Below are positions 1 to 7,026 of a stretch of DNA of 64,000 nt, piece after piece (position 1 is the first letter of the stretch; each line of letters opens with the position of its first letter). The notes below the pieces were generated by a model that did no database searches, was not told where the DNA came from, and saw only the letters and a program-made list of their open reading frames with translations. Both the position numbers and the translations under genes were made by a program. Origin of the DNA: an uncultured Eubacteriales bacterium (GTDB lineage Bacteria; Bacillota; Clostridia; Christensenellales; CAG-138); NCBI GenBank assembly GCA_900545265.1, contig UQYI01000001.1:137774-201773 (forward strand), written 5' to 3'.

Positions 1-386
1 CGGAACAGCTCCAGCACATCCTTCAACCGGCAGTTCCGGCCGTTGAGGGCATACTCGCTCTCCCCCGAGCGGTATACCCGGCGGGTAACGGCCACCTCCT
101 TATAGTCGGTAGGCAGCTTATGGTCGGCGTTTTCAAAGGTAAGGGTCACCTCCGCCATGGGCAGGGACTTGCGCTTCTGGGTGCCGCCGAAGATCACATC
201 CTCCATCCGGCCGCCCCGAAGATTTTTGGCCGACTGCTCCCCCAGCACCCAGCGTATGGCATCGGAAAGGTTGCTCTTGCCGCTGCCGTTGGGGCCGATG
301 ATGGCCGTGACCCCGTTGCCGAAGGTCAATTCGGTTTTCTTTGCAAAGGATTTGAACCCCTGCAGTTCCAGTTTGGTGACTCTCAT
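1..386 (-). CDS. smc: Chromosome segregation ATPase SMC, N-terminal part (gene runs off the left edge)
   Basis: The 128 codons present give the N-terminal half of an SMC ATPase head: the start MRVTKLELQGFKSFA, a Walker A motif GPNGSGKSN near residues 32-40, and the R-loop region WVLGEQSAKNLRGG. SMC dimers with ScpA/ScpB organise and help segregate the chromosome. The coiled coil, hinge and C-terminal head lie outside the window. The start ATG at 386 overlaps the rnc stop by four bases (ATGA), so the two genes are translationally coupled, and rnc-smc is the usual Firmicutes order. Identification is secure from the head motifs; only the coordinates are partial. Confidence 0.95.
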   Translation of the reverse strand, partial: MRVTKLELQGFKSFAKKTELTFGNGVTAIIGPNGSGKSNLSDAIRWVLGEQSAKNLRGGRMEDVIFGGTQKRKSLPMAEVTLTFENADHKLPTDYKEVAVTRRVYRSGESEYALNGRNCRLKDVLELF

Positions 387-1072
387 GAATGTTTCAGCGC
401 CTCCAAAGCGGCCCGGGCCGCTTCCTGACCGGCGCTCTGCTTGGAATGTCCCGTTCCTTCCCCCATGACCTGGCCGCCTATGCGTACCTGCATATGGAAG
501 CTCTTCTGGTGATCCGGGCCGGATTCCTCCAGCAGTTCATACCGTATCACCGTGTTTTTATGATCCTTATGCACATATTCCTGCAGGGAGGTCTTGCTGT
601 CTTTTTTGGGCAGCAGCCGCTGATCCGCCTGGGTGAGCACCGTGCGCTCCACCAGTTCCCGGGCCTTTTCCAACCCGCCGTCCAGATATACGGCGCAAAG
701 CACCGCCTCAAAGGCGTCGCTGAGAATGGAGGGCTTGTCCCGGCCCCCGCCCTGCTCTTCCCCATGGCCCAGCAGCACCGCTTCCCGCAGACCCACGCCC
801 AGGGCGGCCTCATACAGGCTTTCTTCGCACACCAAACTGGCCCGGGCCCGGGTCATGGCCCCTTCCTTCATGCCGGGGAAGGCGTCAAACAGATACCGGG
901 ATACCAGCAGTTCCAGCACCGCATCCCCCAAATACTCCATGCGCTCGTTATCGCCCATGGGGCAATGGGTGGCCATGGCATAGGAGGAATGGGTCAGGGC
1001 GTGTTCCAGCAGGGAAGCATCCCGAAAGGTGTACCCCAGCCGTTCCATACATGCATTGAGCCTGTCTGTCAT
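383..1072 (-). CDS. rnc: Ribonuclease III
   Basis: A 229-residue protein of normal RNase III length. It cleaves double-stranded RNA during rRNA maturation and mRNA decay. The N-terminal catalytic domain carries the signature NERMEYLGDAVLELL (residues 42-56; acidic metal ligands E46 and D50), and the C-terminal 70 residues form the double-stranded RNA-binding domain (TSLQEYVHKD...GGQVMGEGTGHSKQSAGQEAA). The gene follows acpP after a terminator and ends in a four-base overlap with smc. The ribosome binding site is weak (AGAAAG), so expression may depend on reading through from acpP. Confidence 0.96.
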   Translation of the reverse strand: MTDRLNACMERLGYTFRDASLLEHALTHSSYAMATHCPMGDNERMEYLGDAVLELLVSRYLFDAFPGMKEGAMTRARASLVCEESLYEAALGVGLREAVLLGHGEEQGGGRDKPSILSDAFEAVLCAVYLDGGLEKARELVERTVLTQADQRLLPKKDSKTSLQEYVHKDHKNTVIRYELLEESGPDHQKSFHMQVRIGGQVMGEGTGHSKQSAGQEAARAALEALKHS

Positions 1073-1121
1073 AAATCATACTTTCTGCGCCCCTGCAGGC
1101 GCAGCCTTTCCTGTTTCATTT

Positions 1122-1150
1122 GAAAAAAGCCCGCACCAGCTGATGCGGGC
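1122..1150 (-). terminator. Intrinsic terminator after acpP
   Basis: On the minus strand a GCCCGCA/TGCGGGC stem with a small loop is followed by TTTTTT. It lies between acpP and rnc, so acpP is expected to be made in excess over rnc and smc, which would need readthrough. Confidence 0.75.
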
Positions 1151-1171
1151 CCATGGGTTGAGGGCTGATTC

Positions 1172-1402
1172 TTATTTTTCGGCGAGGAATTGCATGATGT
1201 CGCCCACGGTCTTGATCTTGGGCAGCATCTCATCGGGGATCTCCACATCGAACTCCTGCTCCATATCCATGACCAGCTCCACGATATCCAGAGAATCCGC
1301 ATGGAGATCCTCGATCAGACGGCTTTCGGGAGTGATAGCGGCAGCATCCAGATCCAGCTGCTTGGCAATGATATCGCGTACCTTTTCAAACTTCATTTTC
1401 AA
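1172..1402 (-). CDS. acpP: Acyl carrier protein
   Basis: A 76-residue acidic protein that carries growing acyl chains in fatty acid and phospholipid synthesis. The phosphopantetheine attachment motif is HADSLDIVELV, with the modified serine at residue 37 of DSL, inside the usual four-helix sequence (LIEDLHADSLD...EQEFDVEIPDE). A GGAGA ribosome binding site sits six bases before the ATG. It has its own strong promoter with a dyad (1571-1599) and its own terminator, and follows plsX, which makes acyl-phosphate from acyl-ACP. Confidence 0.97.
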   Translation of the reverse strand: MKMKFEKVRDIIAKQLDLDAAAITPESRLIEDLHADSLDIVELVMDMEQEFDVEIPDEMLPKIKTVGDIMQFLAEK

Positions 1403-1570
1403 TCTCCATTCCCGCCCGGGGGCGTTGCATTTTTGAAAATTCCGGAGGTAGTGCTTTTGAACGGCCTTGCAAGAACCGGGCCGCCCGGCCAGGCCCCTCT
1501 GGGAAGGACTTCCGCCTCCCGCCGTTCACCTCCGCTGCTGCTATGAACAAATCATGAATTTTCTTTTGAC

Positions 1571-1599
1571 ATTTTAATGCAGCCGAAGGGCAATGTCAA
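1571..1599 (-). promoter_or_regulatory. acpP promoter with embedded dyad
   Basis: Minus-strand TTGACA (1599-1594), 17-base spacer, TAAAAT (1576-1571). The sequence TTGACATT (1566-1573) and its exact complement AATGTCAA (1592-1599) form 8-base inverted arms 18 bases apart, covering both the -35 and -10 regions. That is a plausible operator position. It does not match the known FapR box, so the binding protein is unknown. Confidence 0.7.
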
Positions 1600-1626
1600 C
1601 TTGTTTTTGCCTTTTCAGGCGTATTT

Positions 1627-2622
1627 TTAATGAAAGGCCTGGGCGATCTGCTCCGTAACGGAACCCCGCACCAGCTTCTCCCCCTGCAGAATAGCGTTTT
1701 TGAAGGCCCGCCCGTCGGAACTGCCGTGAGCCTTGATAACGCCGCCGTTGACCCCCAGCAAAGGCGCGCCCCCCACCTCTTTGTAATCCATGCGCTTTTT
1801 CAGGGCCGCAAAGGCAGGCTTGGCAATGGCGCCCCCCAGCATCCCCCGCAGGGTGCCCATCAACTCCGTTTTCAGCATGGCGGTAATGGCCTTGGCCGCC
1901 CCCTCCGTGCCCTTGAGCAGCACATTGCCGGAAAAACCGTCGGCCACCAGCACATCAAAATCGCCGCTCATCAGCTCCCGTGCTTCCGCATTTCCGGCAA
2001 AGCGGATCCCCGGCTCCTGCTCCAGCAGGGCATAGGTCTCCTTGGTCAACTCGTTGCCTTTTTCCGCTTCGGCCCCGTTGTTCAGCAGGCCGATCCGGGG
2101 ATCCTCCACCCCCATGACCTGCTGCATATAGGCGGCGCCCATATGGGCAAACTGCACCAGATAGGCGCTCTTGCAGTCGGCATTGGCCCCGCTGTCTACC
2201 AGCATGGTGTATCCCCCCTGCATATTGGGGATCAGGGTGGCCAGAGCGGGCCGCTGAATGCCCTTGATCCGGCGGATGATCAGCGTCCCGGCGGTAAGCA
2301 CCGCCCCGGAGCTGCCCCCGCTCAAAAAGCAGTCCGCCTCCCCCTGGGCCACGGCCTGAGCCGCCCGCACCATGGAGGAATCCTTTTTCTGGCGCACGGC
2401 GGCGGCGGGGGCTTCCTCGCAGGAAATGACCTCTGTGCAGGGAACGATCTTCAGCCGGCCGCCGTCATAGCTCTGCCCTTCCAGACAGGCCCGTATCTGC
2501 GCTTCGTCCCCGTACAGGCTGAGGCACACATCCTCCCCTGTTTCCTGCAGGGCCAGCAGCGCCCCTTCCACAACGGCTTTGGGGGCAAAATCCCCGCCCA
2601 TGGCGTCTATGGCTATAATCAT
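1627..2622 (-). CDS. plsX: Phosphate acyltransferase PlsX
   Basis: A 331-residue protein of standard PlsX length. It converts acyl-ACP and phosphate to acyl-phosphate, the acyl donor for PlsY in membrane phospholipid synthesis. Family hallmarks are the start MIIAIDAMGGDFAPKAVVEG, the segments ADCFLSGGSSGAVLTAGTL and IGLLNNGAEAEKGNE, and the C-terminal GGAPLLGVNGGVIKAHGSS. An AAGGAT ribosome binding site is about nine bases from the ATG. A separate promoter (2659-2688) follows the rpmF terminator, and acpP lies downstream. The FapR gene often found beside plsX in Firmicutes is not here. Confidence 0.96.
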   Translation of the reverse strand: MIIAIDAMGGDFAPKAVVEGALLALQETGEDVCLSLYGDEAQIRACLEGQSYDGGRLKIVPCTEVISCEEAPAAAVRQKKDSSMVRAAQAVAQGEADCFLSGGSSGAVLTAGTLIIRRIKGIQRPALATLIPNMQGGYTMLVDSGANADCKSAYLVQFAHMGAAYMQQVMGVEDPRIGLLNNGAEAEKGNELTKETYALLEQEPGIRFAGNAEARELMSGDFDVLVADGFSGNVLLKGTEGAAKAITAMLKTELMGTLRGMLGGAIAKPAFAALKKRMDYKEVGGAPLLGVNGGVIKAHGSSDGRAFKNAILQGEKLVRGSVTEQIAQAFH

Positions 2623-2658
2623 TGTATGCGATCCTTTCCCGAATATTCGTCATGATCC

Positions 2659-2688
2659 ATTATATACTTCATTCCCGGTCCTTGGCAA
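2659..2688 (-). promoter_or_regulatory. plsX promoter
   Basis: Minus-strand TTGCCA (2688-2683), 18-base spacer, perfect TATAAT (2664-2659), about 37 bases before the plsX start. It lies just past the rpmF terminator, so plsX can be expressed independently. Confidence 0.7.
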
Positions 2689-2713
2689 CACCCGGAATGC
2701 CTTAAAAAACACA

Positions 2714-2751
2714 TAAAAAACCTCCCCGGACGCTTTGCGCCGCTGAGGAGG
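2714..2751 (-). terminator. Intrinsic terminator after rpmF
   Basis: Minus-strand hairpin with CCTCC/GGAGG at its base, followed by TTTTTTATG. It separates the short rpmF unit from plsX. Confidence 0.65.
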
Positions 2752-2784
2752 CTTTTGCTTTACAATCAGTGGGTAATCATGGGA

Positions 2785-2985
2785 TCAGGCGTTTTTCTTA
2801 TCCTTTTTGTCCATGTCGATGACCTGCGCGCCATCATAATACCCGCACTTCTTGCAAACGGCATGGGGAACCTTCAGCTCGTGGCACTGGGGGCACTCCA
2901 CCAGGGTGGGGGCTACCAGAGTGCTGTTTGCTGCACGACGGGAATCTCTCCTTGCCTTAGATGTTTTTCTCTTGGGTACTGCCAT
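2785..2985 (-). CDS. rpmF: 50S ribosomal protein bL32
   Basis: A 66-residue basic protein beginning MAVPKRKTSKARRDSRR, the invariant bL32 N-terminus. Two CxxC pairs (CPQC and CKKC) make this the zinc-binding form. The start is the ATG at 2985, not the GTG two codons upstream, because AAGGAGG lies seven bases before it. The upstream DUF177 gene overlaps that ribosome binding site and ends three bases before the start. DUF177-rpmF-plsX is a classic arrangement. Confidence 0.97.
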   Translation of the reverse strand: MAVPKRKTSKARRDSRRAANSTLVAPTLVECPQCHELKVPHAVCKKCGYYDGAQVIDMDKKDKKNA

Positions 2986-2987
2986 GA

Positions 2988-3500
2988 TCACACCTCCTTA
3001 TTCTCAAAACTCAAGGTCCGCAGCACGTCGAACGGATTGCTGCGGTTTGTTTCGGTACACCTGCACCGGCCGCGGTTGAGATTGATACCGCAAATGGGGC
3101 ACAAACCCCTGCAATCCTCTCTGCACAGGCTCACCAGCGGCATCTGCAAGAGAAGATTGTCCAGATAGGCGTCCCGCAGTTCCAGGGTGTCCCCTTCATA
3201 AGGATAGCATTCCTCCTCCTTGCCGGCCATACCCGGGCGAACGAACCGTTCGCGGAAGGTGAAGGAAAAGGGTTCTTCAAAGGGCTCATTGCAGCGTGCG
3301 CAGCGGGATAAAAACACAACCTCGCCGCAGCCCTCCACGGTAAAGCCGCCTCCGTCCCCGGACACGGTCCCCCGGGCTTTGGCCGGCCCCTTAAAAGCCA
3401 GCTGCCTGCCGCAGTAGGTAATGGTGCCCAGTTCCTGGCTCAAAGAGAAAGGAAAGACCTCCCCCAGGCGCTTTGCTGCTTCATGCACAGATAGTTCCAT
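2988..3500 (-). CDS. DUF177 (YceD/YlbN-type) protein, implicated in 23S rRNA accumulation
   Basis: A 170-residue DUF177 protein beginning MELSVHEAAKRLGEVFPF. A cysteine cluster near the middle (CARCNEPF) and a C-terminal set (CREDCRGLCPICGINLNRGRC) suggest metal binding. Homologues act in 23S rRNA or large-subunit assembly and sit before rpmF. An ATG at 3524 would add eight codons, but the promoter at 3530-3558 puts the transcript start near 3523, after that ATG. The ATG at 3500 also has an AGGGG site, so it is preferred. Confidence 0.85.
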   Translation of the reverse strand: MELSVHEAAKRLGEVFPFSLSQELGTITYCGRQLAFKGPAKARGTVSGDGGGFTVEGCGEVVFLSRCARCNEPFEEPFSFTFRERFVRPGMAGKEEECYPYEGDTLELRDAYLDNLLLQMPLVSLCREDCRGLCPICGINLNRGRCRCTETNRSNPFDVLRTLSFENKEV

Positions 3501-3529
3501 AACGGTACCCCTAAAATCAACCATCAGCT

Positions 3530-3558
3530 ATTTTACTGGTTTATGACCTTTTTGTCAA
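3530..3558 (-). promoter_or_regulatory. Promoter of the DUF177-rpmF unit
   Basis: Minus-strand TTGACA (3558-3553), 17-base spacer, TAAAAT (3535-3530). The hexamers match the acpP promoter exactly. It overlaps the 3' end of the upstream radical SAM gene (stop at 3541-3543), with no terminator between. Confidence 0.8.
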
Positions 3559-5487
3559 CCTTGTTCCGCTTAACTTTTTTCTTTTTTCTGCGGAATTTTT
3601 ATATATTCCGCTCTTTGCAGGCGGTTTTCCCGCAGGAGCCTCCTTCCGCCGGGGATCGGAGCGGCCTGCCTCCCGTTCCGGGCGGGCGTTCTCCGGGGGA
3701 ACAAGGGCCCCCGGCCCCCGGCCCACAAGATCCTCCCGGCCCCGCAGGCGCAGCGCCTTGCGCACCAGCGGCCGGTTGGCAGGGATCCAGTACTGCATCA
3801 GGGCCCGCTGCATGCGCTTTTCTTCATCCCGGGGGATATGGACGCTTTCCATGGTGCGGGGATCCAGCCCCGTGTAATACATGCAGGTGGACAGGGTCCC
3901 CGGGGTGGGGTAAAAGTCCTGCACCTGCTCCGGCCGGTGCCCCGTCCTGCGGATATACTCCGCCAGCGCAATGGCGTCGTCCAGCGTGCAGCCCGGATGG
4001 GAGCTGATAAAGTAAGGCACCAGATACTGGGCCCGCCCCTCCTTCCGGTTCAGGGTCTCATAGCGGCGGACGAATTCTTCGTATACCCGGTGCGGGGGCT
4101 TGTTCATATAATAGAGCACCCGGTCGCTTACATGCTCCGGAGCCACCTTCAGCTGGCCGGATATATGATGCTCCACCAGTTCCTTCAGAAAAGCCGGGCT
4201 TTTATCATAAAGCATGTAATCGAACCGCACCCCGGAGCGGACAAATACCTTTTTGACCCGGGGCACGTCTCTTAGCTTCCGCAGCAGGGCCACATAGTCT
4301 GATTCATCCGCCTTCATGTTGGGGCAGGGCTTATAGCCGATGCACTGCCTGTCCGGGCACACGCCGCAGGTAAGCTGTTTGGTGCAGGCCGGCTGGCGGA
4401 AGTTGGCCGTAGGCCCTCCCACATCGTGGATATATCCCTTAAAGCCCGGCAGCTCCGTCAGCAGTTTTGCCTCCCGCAGCAGGGAAGCATGGCTGCGCAC
4501 CTGCACCACCCGCCCCTGATGAAAAGTCAGTGCGCAGAAGCTGCACGCTCCGAAGCAGCCCCGGCAGCTGGTCAGTGAAAATTCCACCTCCTGCAGGGCG
4601 GGAATGGGCTTTGTATACATGGGGTGGGGCCGCCTGGTATAGGGCAGGCCGTACACCCGGTCCATCTCCGCCTGGGTCAGGGGTCCGGCAGGGGGATTGG
4701 CCACCAGATAGCCTTTTTCGTGGGCCTGCACCAGCACCCGGCCCCGGACGGCGTCCTGCTCCCGGGTCTCCAGCATGAATGCACGGCAGTAGGCCTTTTT
4801 ATCGGCGGACACCTCCTGATAGGAGGGCAGCACCACCGGATCCTTCAGGTGGCTGATATCCGCCGCCTGATAGCAGGTGCCCGGCACATCCCGTATCTCC
4901 TTCGGGGGCCGCCCTTCCGCCAGTGCCCGGGCCAGCGCCACCACGGAACGCTCCCCCATGCCGTACATGAGGATATCCGCCCCGGCATCATACAGAACGG
5001 AGTGGCGCACCCGGTCGTCCCAGTAATCATAGTGGGCAAAGCGGCGCAGGCTGGCCTCTATGCCTCCGGCCAGCACCGGCACCCCGGGATACGCACGGCG
5101 GCACAGGTTGCAGTAGACGATCAGCGCCCGATCCGGCCGCTTTCCCGCCAGGCCCCCTTCTGTATAGCTGTCTTCGCTGCGGCGCTTTCTGGCGGCGGTG
5201 TAATGGTTGACCATGGAATCAATGTTCCCCGAAGACACCAGAAAGGCCAGTTTCGGCCTGCCCAGCGCCCGGAAGACTTCCGGGTCATGCCAGTCGGGCT
5301 GGCAGATCAGCCCCACGGTAAAACCTGCATCCATAAGCACCCGGGTGATAATGGCAGAGCCGAAGCTGGGATGATCGATATACGCATCCCCGGTCACATA
5401 CACAAAGTCCACCTGGGCAAGCCCCAGTTTTTCCATCTCCTGCCGGGAAGCGGGGGGCACCGTGCCCCGCGCCCTATCTGTTCCCAT
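3541..5487 (-). CDS. YgiQ-family radical SAM protein
   Basis: A 648-residue protein of the YgiQ family (UPF0313). The radical SAM cluster motif is CFGACSFC within SLTSCRGCFGACSFCAL, in mid-protein. The N-terminal part has a Rossmann-like domain (YIDHPSFGSAIITRVL) and the C-terminal part holds the family extension (DFYPTPGTLSTCMYYTG) and a basic tail. Other cysteine groups (CTKQLTCGVCPDRQC) could bind a second cluster. The substrate of the family is unknown. AAGGAG precedes the ATG by nine bases. The start overlaps the end of the DivIVA-like gene by 14 bases. Confidence 0.92.
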   Translation of the reverse strand: MGTDRARGTVPPASRQEMEKLGLAQVDFVYVTGDAYIDHPSFGSAIITRVLMDAGFTVGLICQPDWHDPEVFRALGRPKLAFLVSSGNIDSMVNHYTAARKRRSEDSYTEGGLAGKRPDRALIVYCNLCRRAYPGVPVLAGGIEASLRRFAHYDYWDDRVRHSVLYDAGADILMYGMGERSVVALARALAEGRPPKEIRDVPGTCYQAADISHLKDPVVLPSYQEVSADKKAYCRAFMLETREQDAVRGRVLVQAHEKGYLVANPPAGPLTQAEMDRVYGLPYTRRPHPMYTKPIPALQEVEFSLTSCRGCFGACSFCALTFHQGRVVQVRSHASLLREAKLLTELPGFKGYIHDVGGPTANFRQPACTKQLTCGVCPDRQCIGYKPCPNMKADESDYVALLRKLRDVPRVKKVFVRSGVRFDYMLYDKSPAFLKELVEHHISGQLKVAPEHVSDRVLYYMNKPPHRVYEEFVRRYETLNRKEGRAQYLVPYFISSHPGCTLDDAIALAEYIRRTGHRPEQVQDFYPTPGTLSTCMYYTGLDPRTMESVHIPRDEEKRMQRALMQYWIPANRPLVRKALRLRGREDLVGRGPGALVPPENARPEREAGRSDPRRKEAPAGKPPAKSGIYKNSAEKRKKLSGTRLTKRS

Positions 5488-5746
5488 GGGCGCCGGCTCC
5501 TTTCGGGAGGATGTGGGGGCTGGTGGGCTCGGTGATCTCCTCCTCCGGGTGGAGCGCCTTCTCCGGGTTGGCCCGCCTGAGTTCTCCGGCCAGATAATCG
5601 ATGGTCTCCATCATCTCTTTACGCTCCTGCTCCATCTGCTGCAGGCGCAGGATGATCTCATCCAGAAAATCATCCACCTGTTCCAGATCGTAGCCGAACA
5701 GCGTCCGGCGAAAGGTTTTATTGGCAATGGTCTGCGGCGTCAGCAT
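5474..5746 (-). CDS. Short DivIVA-domain protein
   Basis: A 90-residue protein whose first 60 residues are a DivIVA N-terminal module: LTPQTIANKTFRRTLFGYDLEQVDDFLDEI followed by a short coiled coil. The phenylalanine and arginine in this segment are the residues that sense curved membrane in DivIVA. The usual long coiled-coil tail is missing and is replaced by about 25 low-complexity residues, so this is shorter than classical DivIVA (about 160) or GpsB (about 100). It lies after sepF as in the Firmicutes ylm-divIVA cluster. A strong AGGAGG site precedes the ATG. Confidence 0.85.
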   Translation of the reverse strand: MLTPQTIANKTFRRTLFGYDLEQVDDFLDEIILRLQQMEQERKEMMETIDYLAGELRRANPEKALHPEEEITEPTSPHILPKGAGAHGNR

Positions 5747-5786
5747 GAGCCCCCTCCTGTTCCGGATATCCGCTCCGGGTGATTGA

Positions 5787-5820
5787 AAAAAGCGGAGAGC
5801 CCGTATAAGCCGCTCCGCCA
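5787..5820 (-). terminator. Intrinsic terminator after sepF
   Basis: Minus-strand GCGGAG/CTCCGC stem followed by TTTTTTC, between sepF and the DivIVA-like gene. Confidence 0.6.
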
Positions 5821-5841
5821 GAAGAACCGGGATACCCGGTG

Positions 5842-6315
5842 TTACATGTCGCTGTATTCCCCGTCTTCGTTGCCGATGACGTCATAGTTGTTGGGCGCCA
5901 CCACAAAAATGCCCCGGCTGATCTTCATAATGGTGCCGGAAAGGGCATAGATGGCCCCGGAAAGGAAGTCCAGTATCCGCTGGGCGCAGCTGACCTCCAG
6001 TTCCTCCATGTTTACGATGACGGGCTTGCGGGCCTTGAGATTGTCGATGATATTCTGGGCATCCTCATAGCTGACGGGATGGTAGACGATCATCTTCATG
6101 GCGCCCACATTGGGCATGGGCACGGTCTCCCCGCCGCCCTGAAGCCGCTGTTCCCGGAGGGGCTTTTTGGCAGCGGGTTCGGGGGCCGCTTTCTGCCTCC
6201 GTGCGGGAGCGGCCTCGGCTACGCCCTCGTCCTCTTCGAACAGGTCGTCGTCGTGCTGCTTGTCGTCCGCTTCCTCAATGCCGATAAAGTCAAGGAATTT
6301 GTTATAAATACCCAC
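5842..6315 (-). CDS. sepF: Cell division protein SepF
   Basis: A 157-residue SepF. It has an N-terminal amphipathic membrane-binding segment (MGIYNKFLDFIGIE), an acidic, basic and alanine-rich linker (about residues 16-65), and the globular SepF domain (MKMIVYHPVSYEDAQNIID...RKPVIVNMEEL...ILDFLSGAIYAL). SepF links FtsZ filaments to the membrane. The start is GTG with GGAGGAG seven bases upstream. It follows yggS by 21 bases and precedes a DivIVA-domain gene, so all three are likely co-expressed in division. Confidence 0.95.
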   Translation of the reverse strand: MGIYNKFLDFIGIEEADDKQHDDDLFEEDEGVAEAAPARRQKAAPEPAAKKPLREQRLQGGGETVPMPNVGAMKMIVYHPVSYEDAQNIIDNLKARKPVIVNMEELEVSCAQRILDFLSGAIYALSGTIMKISRGIFVVAPNNYDVIGNEDGEYSDM

Positions 6316-6336
6316 CGTATGCTCCTCCTGCCTTGG

Positions 6337-7026
6337 TTACAATCTGTTTCTTGGTCCGAATATGGCCGACCCCACCCGGATCAGGGTGGAGCCTTCCAGA
6401 ATGGCTGCTTCAAAATCGTGGCTCATCCCCATGGAAAGGGTGTGCAGCTCCGCCTGCGGATACGCCGCCGCCAGCTTCTCCCGAAGGGTGTACAGCGCGC
6501 CGAAATAAGCTCTTGCCTTTTCCGGCTCCCCGGCGGGAGGCACGCACATGAGCCCCTGCACCTGCAGATGCGGAAGCGCCAGGCTCTGTTCCAGAAGCTT
6601 TTCCGTTTCCTCCGGCAGCACGCCGCCCTTCTGGGGCTCTCTGCCTATGTTTACCTGCAGCAACACCGGCTGGACGTTTTGGGCTTTGGCGGCATGAGCC
6701 TCCAGAGCCAGAGCCAGCTTTTCCCGGTCTACGGACTGGATGCAGGAAACGGTATTGCAGATGTATTTTATCTTATTGGTCTGTAGTTGTCCAATGAAAT
6801 GGACCGCTATCCCCTGCTGTTTATAAAAATTTAACTTTTCCCGGACTTCCTGGGCATGATTTTCCCCCATGAGGGCAATGCCTGCCGCAGCAGCCTCCTC
6901 CATGCGGCCGGTGTCCACATATTTGGTCACGGCCATGAGGGATACCTCCTCCGCCGGCCGGCCGGCCCGGAGACAGGCGGCTTCCATCCGCTCCCGGATG
7001 TGCTCTATGTTTTCACGTATGGTCAT
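6337..7026 (-). CDS. YggS/PLPBP-family pyridoxal-phosphate homeostasis protein
   Basis: A 229-residue alanine-racemase-fold protein that binds pyridoxal 5'-phosphate without known catalysis. The cofactor lysine is K35 in MAVTKYVDTG. Family signatures are GENHAQEVREKL, HFIGQLQTNKIKYI and SMGMSHDFEAAILEGSTLIRVGSAIFG. Its place before sepF is conserved across Firmicutes (ylmE), although the division link is unexplained. Its start overlaps the end of the HlyD-like gene by four bases (ATGA). Confidence 0.94.
   Translation of the reverse strand: MTIRENIEHIRERMEAACLRAGRPAEEVSLMAVTKYVDTGRMEEAAAAGIALMGENHAQEVREKLNFYKQQGIAVHFIGQLQTNKIKYICNTVSCIQSVDREKLALALEAHAAKAQNVQPVLLQVNIGREPQKGGVLPEETEKLLEQSLALPHLQVQGLMCVPPAGEPEKARAYFGALYTLREKLAAAYPQAELHTLSMGMSHDFEAAILEGSTLIRVGSAIFGPRNRL

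Noticed and set aside
1403..1626. FapR operator before acpP
   Set aside because: The 17-base FapR palindrome is not present; the dyad here has different arms and spacing.
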